From assembly GCA_038503075.1 (NCBI GenBank), contig JBCAML010000003.1:2852001-2916000 (forward strand): a DNA stretch of 64,000 nucleotides, read 5' to 3'. Positions within the stretch are counted from its first letter, which is position 1, and the number at the start of each line of letters is the position of its first letter. Shown in pieces: positions 55,338 to 64,000 of the stretch. The stretch is from Gyromitra esculenta. Taxonomy: Eukaryota > Ascomycota > Pezizomycetes > Pezizales > Discinaceae. Position numbers and translations under genes: made by a program. Under the pieces are notes generated by a model. It was not told where the DNA came from. It searched no databases and saw only the letters and a program-made list of their open reading frames with translations.

Positions 55338-58300
55338 TTCAACCGGAGTCGCCTTGTGACCCTGCTCTGGTTTCTTTTTCTTCTTTGTCAGCGTTCTCTA
55401 TTTCTGGGTTTTCAGTGTCGGATGTATGCGTGGAGGATAATTTGGATGGGGAACACTTTGTAGTTTCATGTAATCTTTCCCACCAAAATAAAGTCATAAA
55501 AACACACGCACTTCTTGACACTGGAGCCTCAGGGTTCGCTTTCATTGACGAAAACTTTGTGCGTCACCATTCCCTACCATTGTCTCCCCTTAAAACCCCT
55601 CGCCAATTAGAAGTCATTGACGGCCGAACAATTGCCTCGGGAGATATTACCAATCTTTGCCACTTGGAGCTTTCTATTCAACAACATAACGAAAAAGCTC
55701 CCTTCTTCGTCACCAAACTAGGACACTACCCCCTAGTGCTCGGTATCCCGTGGATGAACCTTCATGACGTTCACCTACAATTCGCCAACAAAAGCATTGA
55801 ATTCAACTCTGAGTTCTGCACCACCCACTGTGCCCCCAAACAACCCATTGTTTCTGTCGCTGCCATCCCGCCTCCAACTAAACTTAACGCCGCCTTTATT
55901 GGAGCCGCCAGTTTCCGCATGCTCGCCAGAAAAAAGGGTATTCAGGTCTATTCAATGTCTCTATATGAAATAAACAAAGTCCTCGATAGAAAAACCACTA
56001 AAGAGGAATGGAGACAAAGAATACCCGCAGAATATCACAAATACCTGGACATGTTTGATAAAGCGAAAGCCCAAGGACTCCCCCCCCGCCGTCCCTACAA
56101 CCACCGCATTACCCTCCAAGAAGGTAAAGAACCACCATTCGGCCCCCTCTACGGTATGTCACGAGATGAACTTCTAGTTCTTAAGAAGTACATCGAGGAC
56201 AACCTAGAGAAGGGCTTTATTCGCGCCAGTTCATCTTCCGCCGGTTCCCCCGTCCTCTTCGCCGCAAAACCCGACGGATCTCTACGCCTCTGTGTAGACT
56301 ACCGAGGCCTTAATGCTCTTACTGTCAAAGACCGATATACCTCCCCACTTGTTAAAGAGACCCTCGATCGCCTCGCTAAAGCACAATGGTATTCCAAACT
56401 AGACCTTCGGGATGGATTTCACCAAATTCGCATTGCAGAAGGGGAAGAATGGAAGACCGCTTTTAGGACTCGTTACGGTCTTTACGAATACATGGTTATG
56501 CCATTCGGTCTCACCAATGCCCCCGGTACCTTCCAGCGCTTTGTCAATGATTCTCTCCGAGAATACTTGGACCTCTTTTGTACGGCCTATCTTGACGATA
56601 TCCTTATCTATAGTGATACCCTCGCCGAGCATAAGACCCACGTGCGACAAGTCCTTGACGCCTTAAAAGCCAACAATATACTTCTCAAACCTGAGAAGTG
56701 CGAATTCCACGTCCAATCCATAAAATACCTTGGACTAATCCTCACGCCCGAAGGAATCAAGATGGACGAAGAGAAACTCAAAGCTGTACGAGACTGGAAC
56801 CGCCCAAAATGCATTAAGGATGTTCAAGCCTTCCTCGGCTTTGCAAACTTCTACCGACGATTTATCCTAGGATTCTCCCGCCTGGCCGCCCCCCTTACCG
56901 CCTTTACAAAAAAAGGCATTATCTTCGAATGGACAGTTGAGGCAGAACTCGCTTTCGAAGCTCTAAAAGATGCATTCACTAAAGCCCCTGTACTCGTCCA
57001 CTTTGATCCCCGAAAAAAGATCTTCGTGGAATCTGATGCTTCCGACTTCGTCTCCGGTGGTGTCCTCTCCCAACTTGATGACAATGGCGTACTTCACCCC
57101 GTGGCATTTTTCTCCAAGAAACATTCACCCGCTGAATGCAACTATGAGATCTATGACAAAGAGCTTCTAGCGATCATCCGATGTTTCGAGGAATGGAGAC
57201 CAGAGCTTGAAGGATCAGAACTACCCATCTCGGTTATTACTGACCATAAGAACTTGGAATATTTCATGACCACCAAGCAACTTAATCGACGACAAGTCAG
57301 ATGGGCTGAATACCTTTCACGTTTTGACTTCGTCATTACTTATAGACCGGGAGTACAAGGAGGAAAACCAGACGCACTGACTCGGAGATCAGGAGATCTC
57401 CCTGAAGAAGGGGATGAAAGACTAAGACACCAACACCAAGTAGTCTTGAAGGAGAAGAACGTTGATCCTAAGTTGAGTTTGTTTTCGGGTTCTTTATCAA
57501 ATGAACCCGCTGAATTGGATGCCTCCCTCAATACCTTAATGAACCTTGGATACAATGCTGACCCGTTCCCACAAAAAATCCTCCTAGCACTTAAAAACGG
57601 TGAACGACAATCCAAAGAGATCACCCTAGGCGATTGTACTGAAGTCAGTGGCCGCCTTTATTATCGGCAAAAACTCTATATCCCCGATCATGATCCTCTT
57701 CGTCTCCTCATTCTACAACGACATCATGACGCCCCGTCAGCTGGTCACCCAGGACGTGAAAAATCCTTCGAACTCATTTCGAGGCATTTTTATTGGCCAA
57801 AGATGAGAGAGTATATTGGCCGTTATACGCGAAACTGTCATACCTGTCGACGAGCAAAACCAAGCACCCTCGGTACCCAAGGCGTCCTGAAACCACTCCC
57901 AATCCCTAATCGCCCCTGGGAAGAGCTATCAATGGACTTCGTTACCGGTCTCCCAGAATCTAACGGCTTTGATGCTATTATGGTTGTGGTGGATCGACTC
58001 TCGAAGATGCGGCACCTTATCCCGTGCAATACAACCGTCAACGCCGAGCAAACAGCCGAACTCTACCTCCAAAATGTTTGGAAACTCCACGGACTACCTT
58101 CCCATATCACTTCGGATAGAGGAACGCAGTTTACCGCTAAGTTTTGGAAACATCTTTGCCAACGCCTGAATATCTCCGCTCGGATGTCAACGTCTTTCCA
58201 CCCAGAAACAGATGGTCAAACCGAACGTCTTAATGCCGTCATGGAACAATATCTTCGATGCTATGTTTCTTACCAACAAGACGACTGGACAAAATGGCTA

Positions 58301-59014
58301 CCTATTGCGGAGTTCGCTGCCAATAACCAAGAGTCAGCCAGTACGAAAGCTACACCCTTCTTCGCCAATTATGGTTACCACCCTCGCTTTGATACCTCCG
58401 TTGTCTCCAATGACCACTCCCCCCAGACCCTCGATGCCAATGACTTCGCGTCTAAGATGGAAGAACTTAGAGACTTCCATCGAGTTCAAATGAGGACAGC
58501 ACAAGATACTTTCGAAACCAGTACTAATCAACACCGTACCCCCGCCCCTTCTTTCAAAGTCAATGACCATGTCTTCATATCCATGAAGAACATGAGGACG
58601 ACTAGGAATTCAAGGAAATTGGACTGGAAGTGGAGTGGCCCCTTCCCTGTGAAACGAATAATCTCTGTGCACGCCTATGAAATAGACCTACCATCGTCTA
58701 TGAAATACCATCCGGTATTTCACGTTTCACTAATCAAAGCTGCTCCTGTTGACCCACTCCCGGGTCAGATTATTCCACCACCACCCCCAGTTCAAGTCAA
58801 CGATCATGAAGAATATCTTGTCGAGAGTATCCTAGATTCTCGTATTCGCCATGGAAAATTGCAATATCTGGTTGAATGAACAGGTTATGCCTTACCTACG
58901 TGGGAACCAGCTGATTACCATACGGAGACTGAAGCAGTGGACGCCTTTCACCGACAATATCCGAGTAAGCCCAAGGGAGGACTAGTTAGTGTTCGCAGGA
59001 GCTCACGGCTATAA
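55328..59014 (+). pseudogene. Pol of element 2, one nonsense codon in the chromodomain
   Basis: About 1,180 codons are open to TGA 58877-58879. Protease LLDTGASGFAFIDENF; RT FGLTNAPGTFQRFVND and YLDDILIYSD; RNase H ESDASDFVSGG; integrase HH-CC (HHDAPSAGHPGRE ... CHTCRRAK); core MDFVTGLPES, TSDRGTQFTAKFW, FHPETDGQTERLN; chromodomain EEYLVESILD...YLVE. At that point TGG (Trp of the VEWTGYA block) has become TGA. The frame then continues through LPTWEPADYH to TAA 59012-59014. Every enzymatic domain is intact, so the product would lose only the chromodomain end. Confidence 0.92.
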
Positions 59015-59036
59015 GGGAGGGGGTACTTTCATGGAT

Positions 59037-59437
59037 GACTGTTTTCGTTGGTTCGTCGGGTATAAGGGTGCAAGGCTAATGTGTCATGTTGTTGTTCCCT
59101 ATGTTTCTTTGGGTTTCCGTTGTAATGAGTCAAGTCTTTGTCATCGAACGAGTTGGAATATGGTATATAAGCGAAGGGATTCCCCCTCTTGTTGTACTTT
59201 TCCTTCTTCTTTCTTTAAGCAACGTCTTCTATTGTACACTCACAGTATTTTACGAATACAAACTCGGATTACACCTCGTAATCCTTCGCCGTCGCCGTCT
59301 TCAAGTTATCATAGCTTGAACCATTGGTAGAGCCTGTAGAATCTTCGCACACTCTTTGGTCGTTAGTTTCTCGTTCAAGTAGCACTGCTTATCTCGGGGG
59401 ATACCTGAGAGCTTGACGAGAATCTCGCTCCTTGAGA
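59037..59437 (+). repeat. 3' LTR of element 2 (401 bp, family 2)
   Basis: Starts TTTCATGGATGACTG and ends CTCCTTGAGA. It contains TATATAA (59164-59170), AAGCAACGT (59217-59225) and the hairpin-like GGGGGATACCTGAGAG near its end. Confidence 0.95.
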
Positions 59438-59549
59438 TAAAGTAAGAACATTGCTTAAAGAAAGAAGAAGAAGACAAAGAGCAACCAAAATCCTACGCTT
59501 AAATACCCTATTTTCCAATACTATAATTCTTAACTGAACAACAACCGAA

Positions 59550-59948
59550 TTTCACGGATGAACTAGGTTAATGGGTCAGTTTTCGGATAATGGTTGTGAT
59601 GGGTTAGGAGATGTCGCGTAATGTCTTTGTTAGTTTCAGTTATGAGTCATTTGTATGCAGAAAGAGGGGTATTTAAGAAAGGGGTTTTTGTCGCTTGTAG
59701 TTCTTTTCTCTTTCTTTCTTTAAGCAACGTTCTCGTTTACCTTCTATTGTATTGTTTTAAAAACTACTTCGATTCTGTCTCAGAATCCTCGCTGTCACTG
59801 CCTATTTCGCTGCACTTATCTTGCCTTGAGATAGACCCTACGTAGAACCTGTAGAAACTCCGTATTTTCTATCACTTCCTACCTCGTCTAAGTAGCTCTG
59901 TTCACCTTCAGGGATACTGAAGGGCTTAGCGAGAGGGGAATCGTGAGA
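59550..59948 (+). repeat. Solo LTR d (family 1) inside the LTR of element 3
   Basis: 399 bp from TTTCACGGATGAAC to AATCGTGAGA. The flanks are CCGAA (59545-59549) and CAGAA (59949-59953), a 5-bp duplication with one mismatch. It carries AAGCAACGTTCTCG (about 59721-59734). Confidence 0.88.
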
Positions 59949-60296
59949 CAGAACAACAAAGACATTATAGAAAAAACCAGAAACCATTATAACCACCACA
60001 TGATCCTATACCTGTTACCCGATTCTATCCGTGAAAGTAGCTCCCCCCTTCAAGCATGAGCTCCTGTGAACCCTAGGGACTACAAAAGTAGGGGTTGGTG
60101 GTATTATGGTGAGAAAGTTACTGAGGGCTTCCGTGTCTACTAGGTCTTCCACAGGTTCCCAAGTAGGGTGAGCATATCTAGTCCATTCGATAAGGTACTG
60201 GAGAGGCTTGTCCATGATGTGTCTGTTGATCAAGGATCTTATTGATGTAGTACTCCTCTTGGTCTTTGACCACAATAGGCATTGGTGGCTGCACAA

Positions 60297-60629
60297 TCTG
60301 CTGTAATGGGAACCCTTCTAGAGACAAGGACTCTGGAGGGTAGCCGTGCGAATGTGTATGTGTGTGTATAGGATAGGGATAAATGCTTCAGCAGAAAGTT
60401 GTAGCTCACCAAACTTAATATAAATAAGGTTTCGCTTTGCAGGTAACTCACTATTGTTACTATCGTTGGAAGATGAGGATTCTTTACAGATGGCCGTGAT
60501 CTTGATACTTTTATACTAGTAATCCAGACCCACGGCCTTGAACCAACCTGTACTTACTTCGCTCAGGTTCTACTCCAGCACGTTTGCATTCCATCACTGA
60601 GAGAACGCTTATCTCCGACGGCTGGTCGT
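60297..60629. other. Spacer between LTR elements
   Basis: Nothing recognisable beyond a short TGTG run near 60353-60368. Confidence 0.5.
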
Positions 60630-61037
60630 TTTCATGGATGGTCGTTTTGTTGGTTGGTTAGGTACATGGGTACATGGTTGTTAAGTTTCATTGTTATTCT
60701 TTGTGTTTCCTTGGGCCTTCGTATAATTAGTCATGCATTTGTCATCGAAGGGACGGATTGTTGGTATATAAGTGAAGAGTTTCCCCCTCTGGTTGTACTT
60801 TTCCTTCTCCTTTCTTTAAGCAATGTCTTCTATTGTTCACTCTTTGTATCTCACAATACAAACCTCAGTTACATCTCGCAACCTTTCGCTGTCGCCGTCT
60901 TCAAGTCCTCATAACTTGAACAATACTTAGAGCCTGTAGAATCTCTGTATACACTCTCGCCGCCAGTTTCTCTTTCAAGTAGCACTGCTTATCTGGGGGG
61001 ATACCTGAGAGCTTGACGAGATCCTCGCTCCTTAAGA
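60630..61037 (+). repeat. Solo LTR e (family 2)
   Basis: 408 bp, TTTCATGGATGGTC to CTCCTTAAGA, with TATATAAG near 60765 and AAGCAATGTCTTC near 60817. The flanks are GTCGT and GTTAT, differing by one C/T and one G/A change. Confidence 0.85.
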
Positions 61038-62197
61038 GTTATACCGCATGATAGACTCAAGCCTGAGGATTACGCAGATATTTCAAGTGACAGCCTGCTT
61101 CAGAATACAGCATTAGTAGAAGGATCCGCTTCTGTGGTCTCCTCACCTCTCTGCCTTTAGCCTGGGGACCTGTCATCGCTCCAAGGCGATTGGCAGGAGT
61201 CAGGGTGACAATCCAAGCAGTCAACTTTGGGAGCTTATAATAATAATAATACTAATATAATCTTAGATGAATTACAAGACCACGCGGAACCAATCCTCCA
61301 TCTCATACCCGAATGGCACAGTACAACACGGTACAAGGCCTCATCCTCCATCCTATGCCCCCAATACATAATAGGAATGAAAAACAACATAAGGAAAAAC
61401 ATAGGAAAAACAAATCGAACCCAACTGCAACCTCCTCCATCATACATTATAGACAAATGGAACGGGGGTAGTCCTACTGCTCTGTAGAGGGAATAGGTAT
61501 AGGAATACAGCCGTTGCAAATACTAGAAATCAGGTTGAGATGTTAAGAGTATTTTCGTGCAAAGTACTCAATAATCTTAAGGGCTCCACTCGGTAGTATT
61601 CTGTCTGATGAGACTCGGAAGAAGAGCAACAGGTGGCGGGGTCATGCACTATCTTTATAGTGCTGCTGGCTCGCCGTCCTCTTTCTGTTCTACTATGTTG
61701 GGGGCCCATCAAGACCCTGAGAACATGCTAAGCTATTGCGGGCGGGGCACCTCAGAATTCAGCTAATGATTACTTTGGTGCTCTACGGTATTTCTTGGTT
61801 GTTCTGTCCAGTTAGACTTTCTAGATCCGCCAGCTGCATGCCATGCCTATGCTGAAAGCAGGAATTGGCGCTGATCAGTCTACTGTTGCATGTGAGGTGT
61901 CCTGCACTTAATAGATTCCCTATTGCCGCGCCAATGGCTCTGGGCCACTGGTACATGCACAGATGGATTGGGAACGCCACCACAGGAGCTTCCTGTGTTT
62001 GGTATCACTGGAGATATATCATTGGCTCGTCAGCTAATGTTATTCTCGCTGGTTCCACTCCATCCGAACAGCAGGGTAGCAGGTATCCTCTGACATGTGG
62101 TAGCTACACCACTCATGTTGATCCTTACTACCTCTCTGCTTGCCTGGTACTATTATGCTTCACTGCAGGTAACGGTATTTTAGATCCATTACATGAG
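61038..62197. other. Unassigned sequence between LTR fragments
   Basis: ORFs up to ~110 codons occur without motifs; a short AAT repeat lies near 61238-61252. It could be filler DNA or parts of unidentified elements. Confidence 0.45.
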
Positions 62198-62542
62198 ATT
62201 GATCATCCATCTTCGGTGAAGTATCATCTTGTCTTCCACGTTTCCTTAATGAAACCCGCTGCCAAAGATCCTTTCCCAGGACAAGTCATACCTCCTCCTT
62301 CCCCGGTTATAGTTAATGAACAGGAAGAGTACTTCATCGAAAAAATCCTCGAACAAAGGACATATCTTGGACGGTTGCAATACCTCGTTGAATGGACCGG
62401 ATATGCCCATCCTACCTGGGAACCCGCTGAAGACCTTCAAGATACTTCGGCGCTTGATACCTTTCTGGCTACTATGACTCCTGTTATTCCTAGTGTTCGC
62501 AGGAGCTCACACTTGAAGGGGGGAGCTACTTTCACGGATTAA
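62198..62542 (+). pseudogene. Truncated pol end (integrase tail and chromodomain) of a Ty3/Gypsy element
   Basis: The frame reads SSVKYHLVFHVSLMKPAAKD, EEYFIEKILEQRTYLGR, QYLVEWTGYAHPTWEPAEDL, RRSSHLKGGATFTD and stops 13 bases inside the following LTR, as in element 1. All upstream parts are missing and the sequence just before is unrelated. Its chromodomain is intact. Confidence 0.88.
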
Positions 62543-62941
62543 GATTGGATATGGGGTTAGGGTTTGGTTTGATGGTTGCGATGGATTTTGGGTTTCTTCT
62601 TGATAATGTCTTTATGTTTCGGTTGTTGTCAGGTATTGATTGTGGTGGGAAAAGCGGGGTATTTAAACGATGGATTTTGATTGTTCTTTGTCTCTTTCTT
62701 CTCTTTTCCTAAAGCAACATTCTCGTTTACCTTCTTCTGAATTGTTTGAATACTATCTCGGTTCTACCTCAGAATCCTCGCTGTTGCTGCCTGCAGTCAC
62801 TGCACTTATCTTGCCTTGAGATAGATCCCATGTACAACTTGTATAATCCTCGCACTCCTCACACGTGTTGGCACCTCGCTTAAGTAGCACTGCTCACCTT
62901 CAGGGATACTGAAGGGCTTAATGAGAGACTGAACCGTGAGA
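62530..62941 (+). repeat. LTR f (family 1), 3' LTR of the truncated element
   Basis: 412 bp from TTTCACGGATTAAG to AACCGTGAGA, directly after the polypurine tract GAAGGGGGGAGC. It contains GGGGTATTTAAAC and AAGCAACATTCTCG. Confidence 0.9.
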
Positions 62942-63345
62942 TTATGGTTGAAAAAAATCCAGATATCTCAAGGATTGAGTTTAATGCCCTTGGGTCTATT
63001 GGGGGAGCTGGTGGAACTTCATGTATTTTTGGGTGTTGAGGTATTTTTATTTATTTATTGGGTGGACTATATTGTCCTTTTGTTTTTTTTTATCTCGGGG
63101 CTATCGTAGGGCAGTATCTATTTATTTCTTATGTATCTGGGGCATATTAGGGGTTAGGGTGCATGTGAACATTGGGCTGGGAGGAATTGGGATTATTTTT
63201 AGTCTTACCAATCAATCAATATTGACAAGCTATCACTGCCCGCACAAGTAATCAGCCCCAAATAATGTGCTTGGTATCCAAACGTGATACTGTAAGTTAT
63301 TAGGATATCCAAATGAAAGTTGGTGTTACCAAGAATATAGAGCAG
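62942..63345. other. Spacer, T/G-rich
   Basis: No gene or repeat recognised. Confidence 0.5.
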
Positions 63346-63771
63346 TCTCACGGTTTGATCCCTCGTTAAGCCCTTCAGTATCCCTGAAGGTGAGCAGTGC
63401 TACTTAAGCGAGAGGCCAAGCGACAAGAGTCGCAATGTTTCTACAGGTCCTACGTGGGTCTAACTCAAGGTGAGTTAAGTGTAAAGGTTTTCACAGCGAT
63501 GGCGACCGCGAGGATTCTGAGATAGAATCGAGGTAGTATTAAGATAATACAGTAGAAGTAAAGTAAGAACGTTGCTTAAGGAAAGAAGAAGAAGAAGATA
63601 TGAGAGAACGAAATCCATCCCTTAAATACCCCACTTTCCAACCATCATGACTCATAACCGAAAGCAACCGAAACACTAATCAAAACACAAAGACATTATA
63701 ACCCTTGACCGAGATTCCGACCACAACCCCTAAAATATCCCTGACTTGTTTACTCCTTCATATCCGTGAAA
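63346..63771 (-). repeat. Solo LTR g (family 1, reversed)
   Basis: 426 bp from TCTCACGGTTTG to TATCCGTGAAA, with a perfect 5-bp duplication AGCAG at 63341-63345 and 63772-63776. Confidence 0.93.
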
Positions 63772-63776
63772 AGCAG

Positions 63777-64000
63777 TTTTGAAAAGATTACTGTCGTTAC
63801 AATTCAAATATCGTTACAATTCAAATTAAGCATGAATGTGTGCTATCAAGACAATATTGTTACAATTCATATCTACATACTAAGCATGAGTATCTGCTAT
63901 CAAGATTATTGTTCGTTACAATGTGGGTTGAATGACCATATTAAACATTAAAAAAATTGAGTAGGTGTGTTGATCCTACTGTTTAATATAACGCTAAACC
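63777..64000. repeat. Degenerate tandem repeat at the window end
   Basis: GTTACAATTCA(A/T)AT recurs (about 63796, 63814, 63859, and a partial near 63915). AAGCATGA plus TGCTATCAAGA also occurs twice (about 63828-63853 and 63883-63906), suggesting a unit of roughly 50-60 bp. Confidence 0.45.

Larger units (their letters stand above)
47690..59437 (+). mobile_element. Element 2: nearly complete Ty3/Gypsy chromodomain retrotransposon
   Basis: LTRs of 401 bp: the 5' LTR is split (47690-47836 and 53776-54029) by element 1, and the 3' LTR is 59037-59437. The 5-bp duplication TAAAG lies at 47685-47689 and 59438-59442. Gag (54090-55337) and pol (55328-59014) are in a -1 relation. Pol order is protease, RT, RNase H, integrase, chromodomain, the Ty3/Gypsy (chromovirus) order. 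A polypurine tract GGGAGGGGGTAC precedes the 3' LTR. One nonsense codon in the chromodomain is the only clear defect, apart from element 1. Confidence 0.95.
47476..60296 (-). mobile_element. Element 3: reversed, truncated Ty3/Gypsy element split by element 2 and by LTR d
   Basis: Its 3' LTR (reversed, family 1) is in three parts: 47476-47689, 59443-59549 and 59954-60036, ending ATCCGTGAAA. The polypurine tract follows in reverse at 60037-60051. The end of pol is at 60052-60296 with a chromodomain (QEEYYINKILDQQTHHG, then LQYLIEWTRYAHPTWEPVEDL) containing a frameshift. The rest of pol, gag and the 5' LTR are missing. Element 2 lies inside this LTR with a TAAAG duplication. Confidence 0.8.

Noticed and set aside
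61865..62197. N-terminal part of a 225-codon ORF ahead of the pol fragment
   Set aside because: Only the part after about 62198 matches pol; the preceding codons are unrelated sequence that happens to be open.

Overview
The window looks like nuclear DNA of a filamentous ascomycete (Pezizomycotina). The evidence is direct: genes are cut by many 45-85 base introns with GT..AG ends and CTAAC/CTGAC-like branch sites. The gene set includes a Zn(II)2Cys6 regulator, a DUF3455 secreted protein, a fungal-type patatin and chromodomain Ty3/Gypsy elements. About a dozen host genes in 64 kb, separated by AT-rich gaps of up to 3.5 kb, suggest a transposon-expanded genome such as those of Pezizomycetes. That last placement is inference.

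Host-gene part (1-44.6 kb). In order: the end of a Cys/His-rich protein (1-144, +); a Dap1-like cytochrome b5-fold protein (-), flanked by two long DNA hairpins; mitochondrial HSP78 (-); a Zn2Cys6 factor (+); V-ATPase subunit a (-) divergent from proteasome ATPase Rpt3 (+); a mitochondrial rhomboid protease (+); a small coiled-coil protein resembling the Rpt-pair chaperone Tma17 (+); a patatin-like protein lacking the catalytic Ser (+); a CHORD-CS co-chaperone (-); a DUF3455 secreted protein (-); a single-pass membrane protein (+); Erv29/SURF4 (+); and a GGQ release-factor-like mitochondrial protein (-). Most genes were assembled from exons by eye, with phase checked at every junction. Several contain microexons of 20-42 nt, and one appears to need an exon of only 2 nt. 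Decayed elements lie between them: a pogo-like MITE, a copia gag remnant and a transposase tail.

Transposon part (45-64 kb). This is a nest of Ty3/Gypsy chromodomain retrotransposons and solo LTRs. Two gag-pol elements are almost complete. Element 1 (47837-53770) sits inside the 5' LTR of element 2 (47690-59437). Element 2 sits inside an LTR of a third, reversed element (47476-60296). A three-deep stack of solo LTRs (45833-47076) and an LTR fragment interrupt a dead Tc1/mariner transposase. Seven of these insertions have recoverable 5-bp target duplications (six perfect, one with a single mismatch), which fix the LTR ends as TTTCAYGG...GAGA instead of TG...CA. Both elements carry a TTTAAAC-TAG -1 frameshift site between gag and pol. 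Both also have a 9-nt match between a sequence just downstream of the LTR TATA box and the primer site after the LTR, which is the arrangement of Tf1-type self-priming.

The strongest candidates for something undescribed are this LTR family (non-canonical ends plus predicted self-priming plus -1 frameshift), the 2-nt microexon in the release-factor gene, and a strongly over-represented palindrome TACATGTA in the gene-bearing part.
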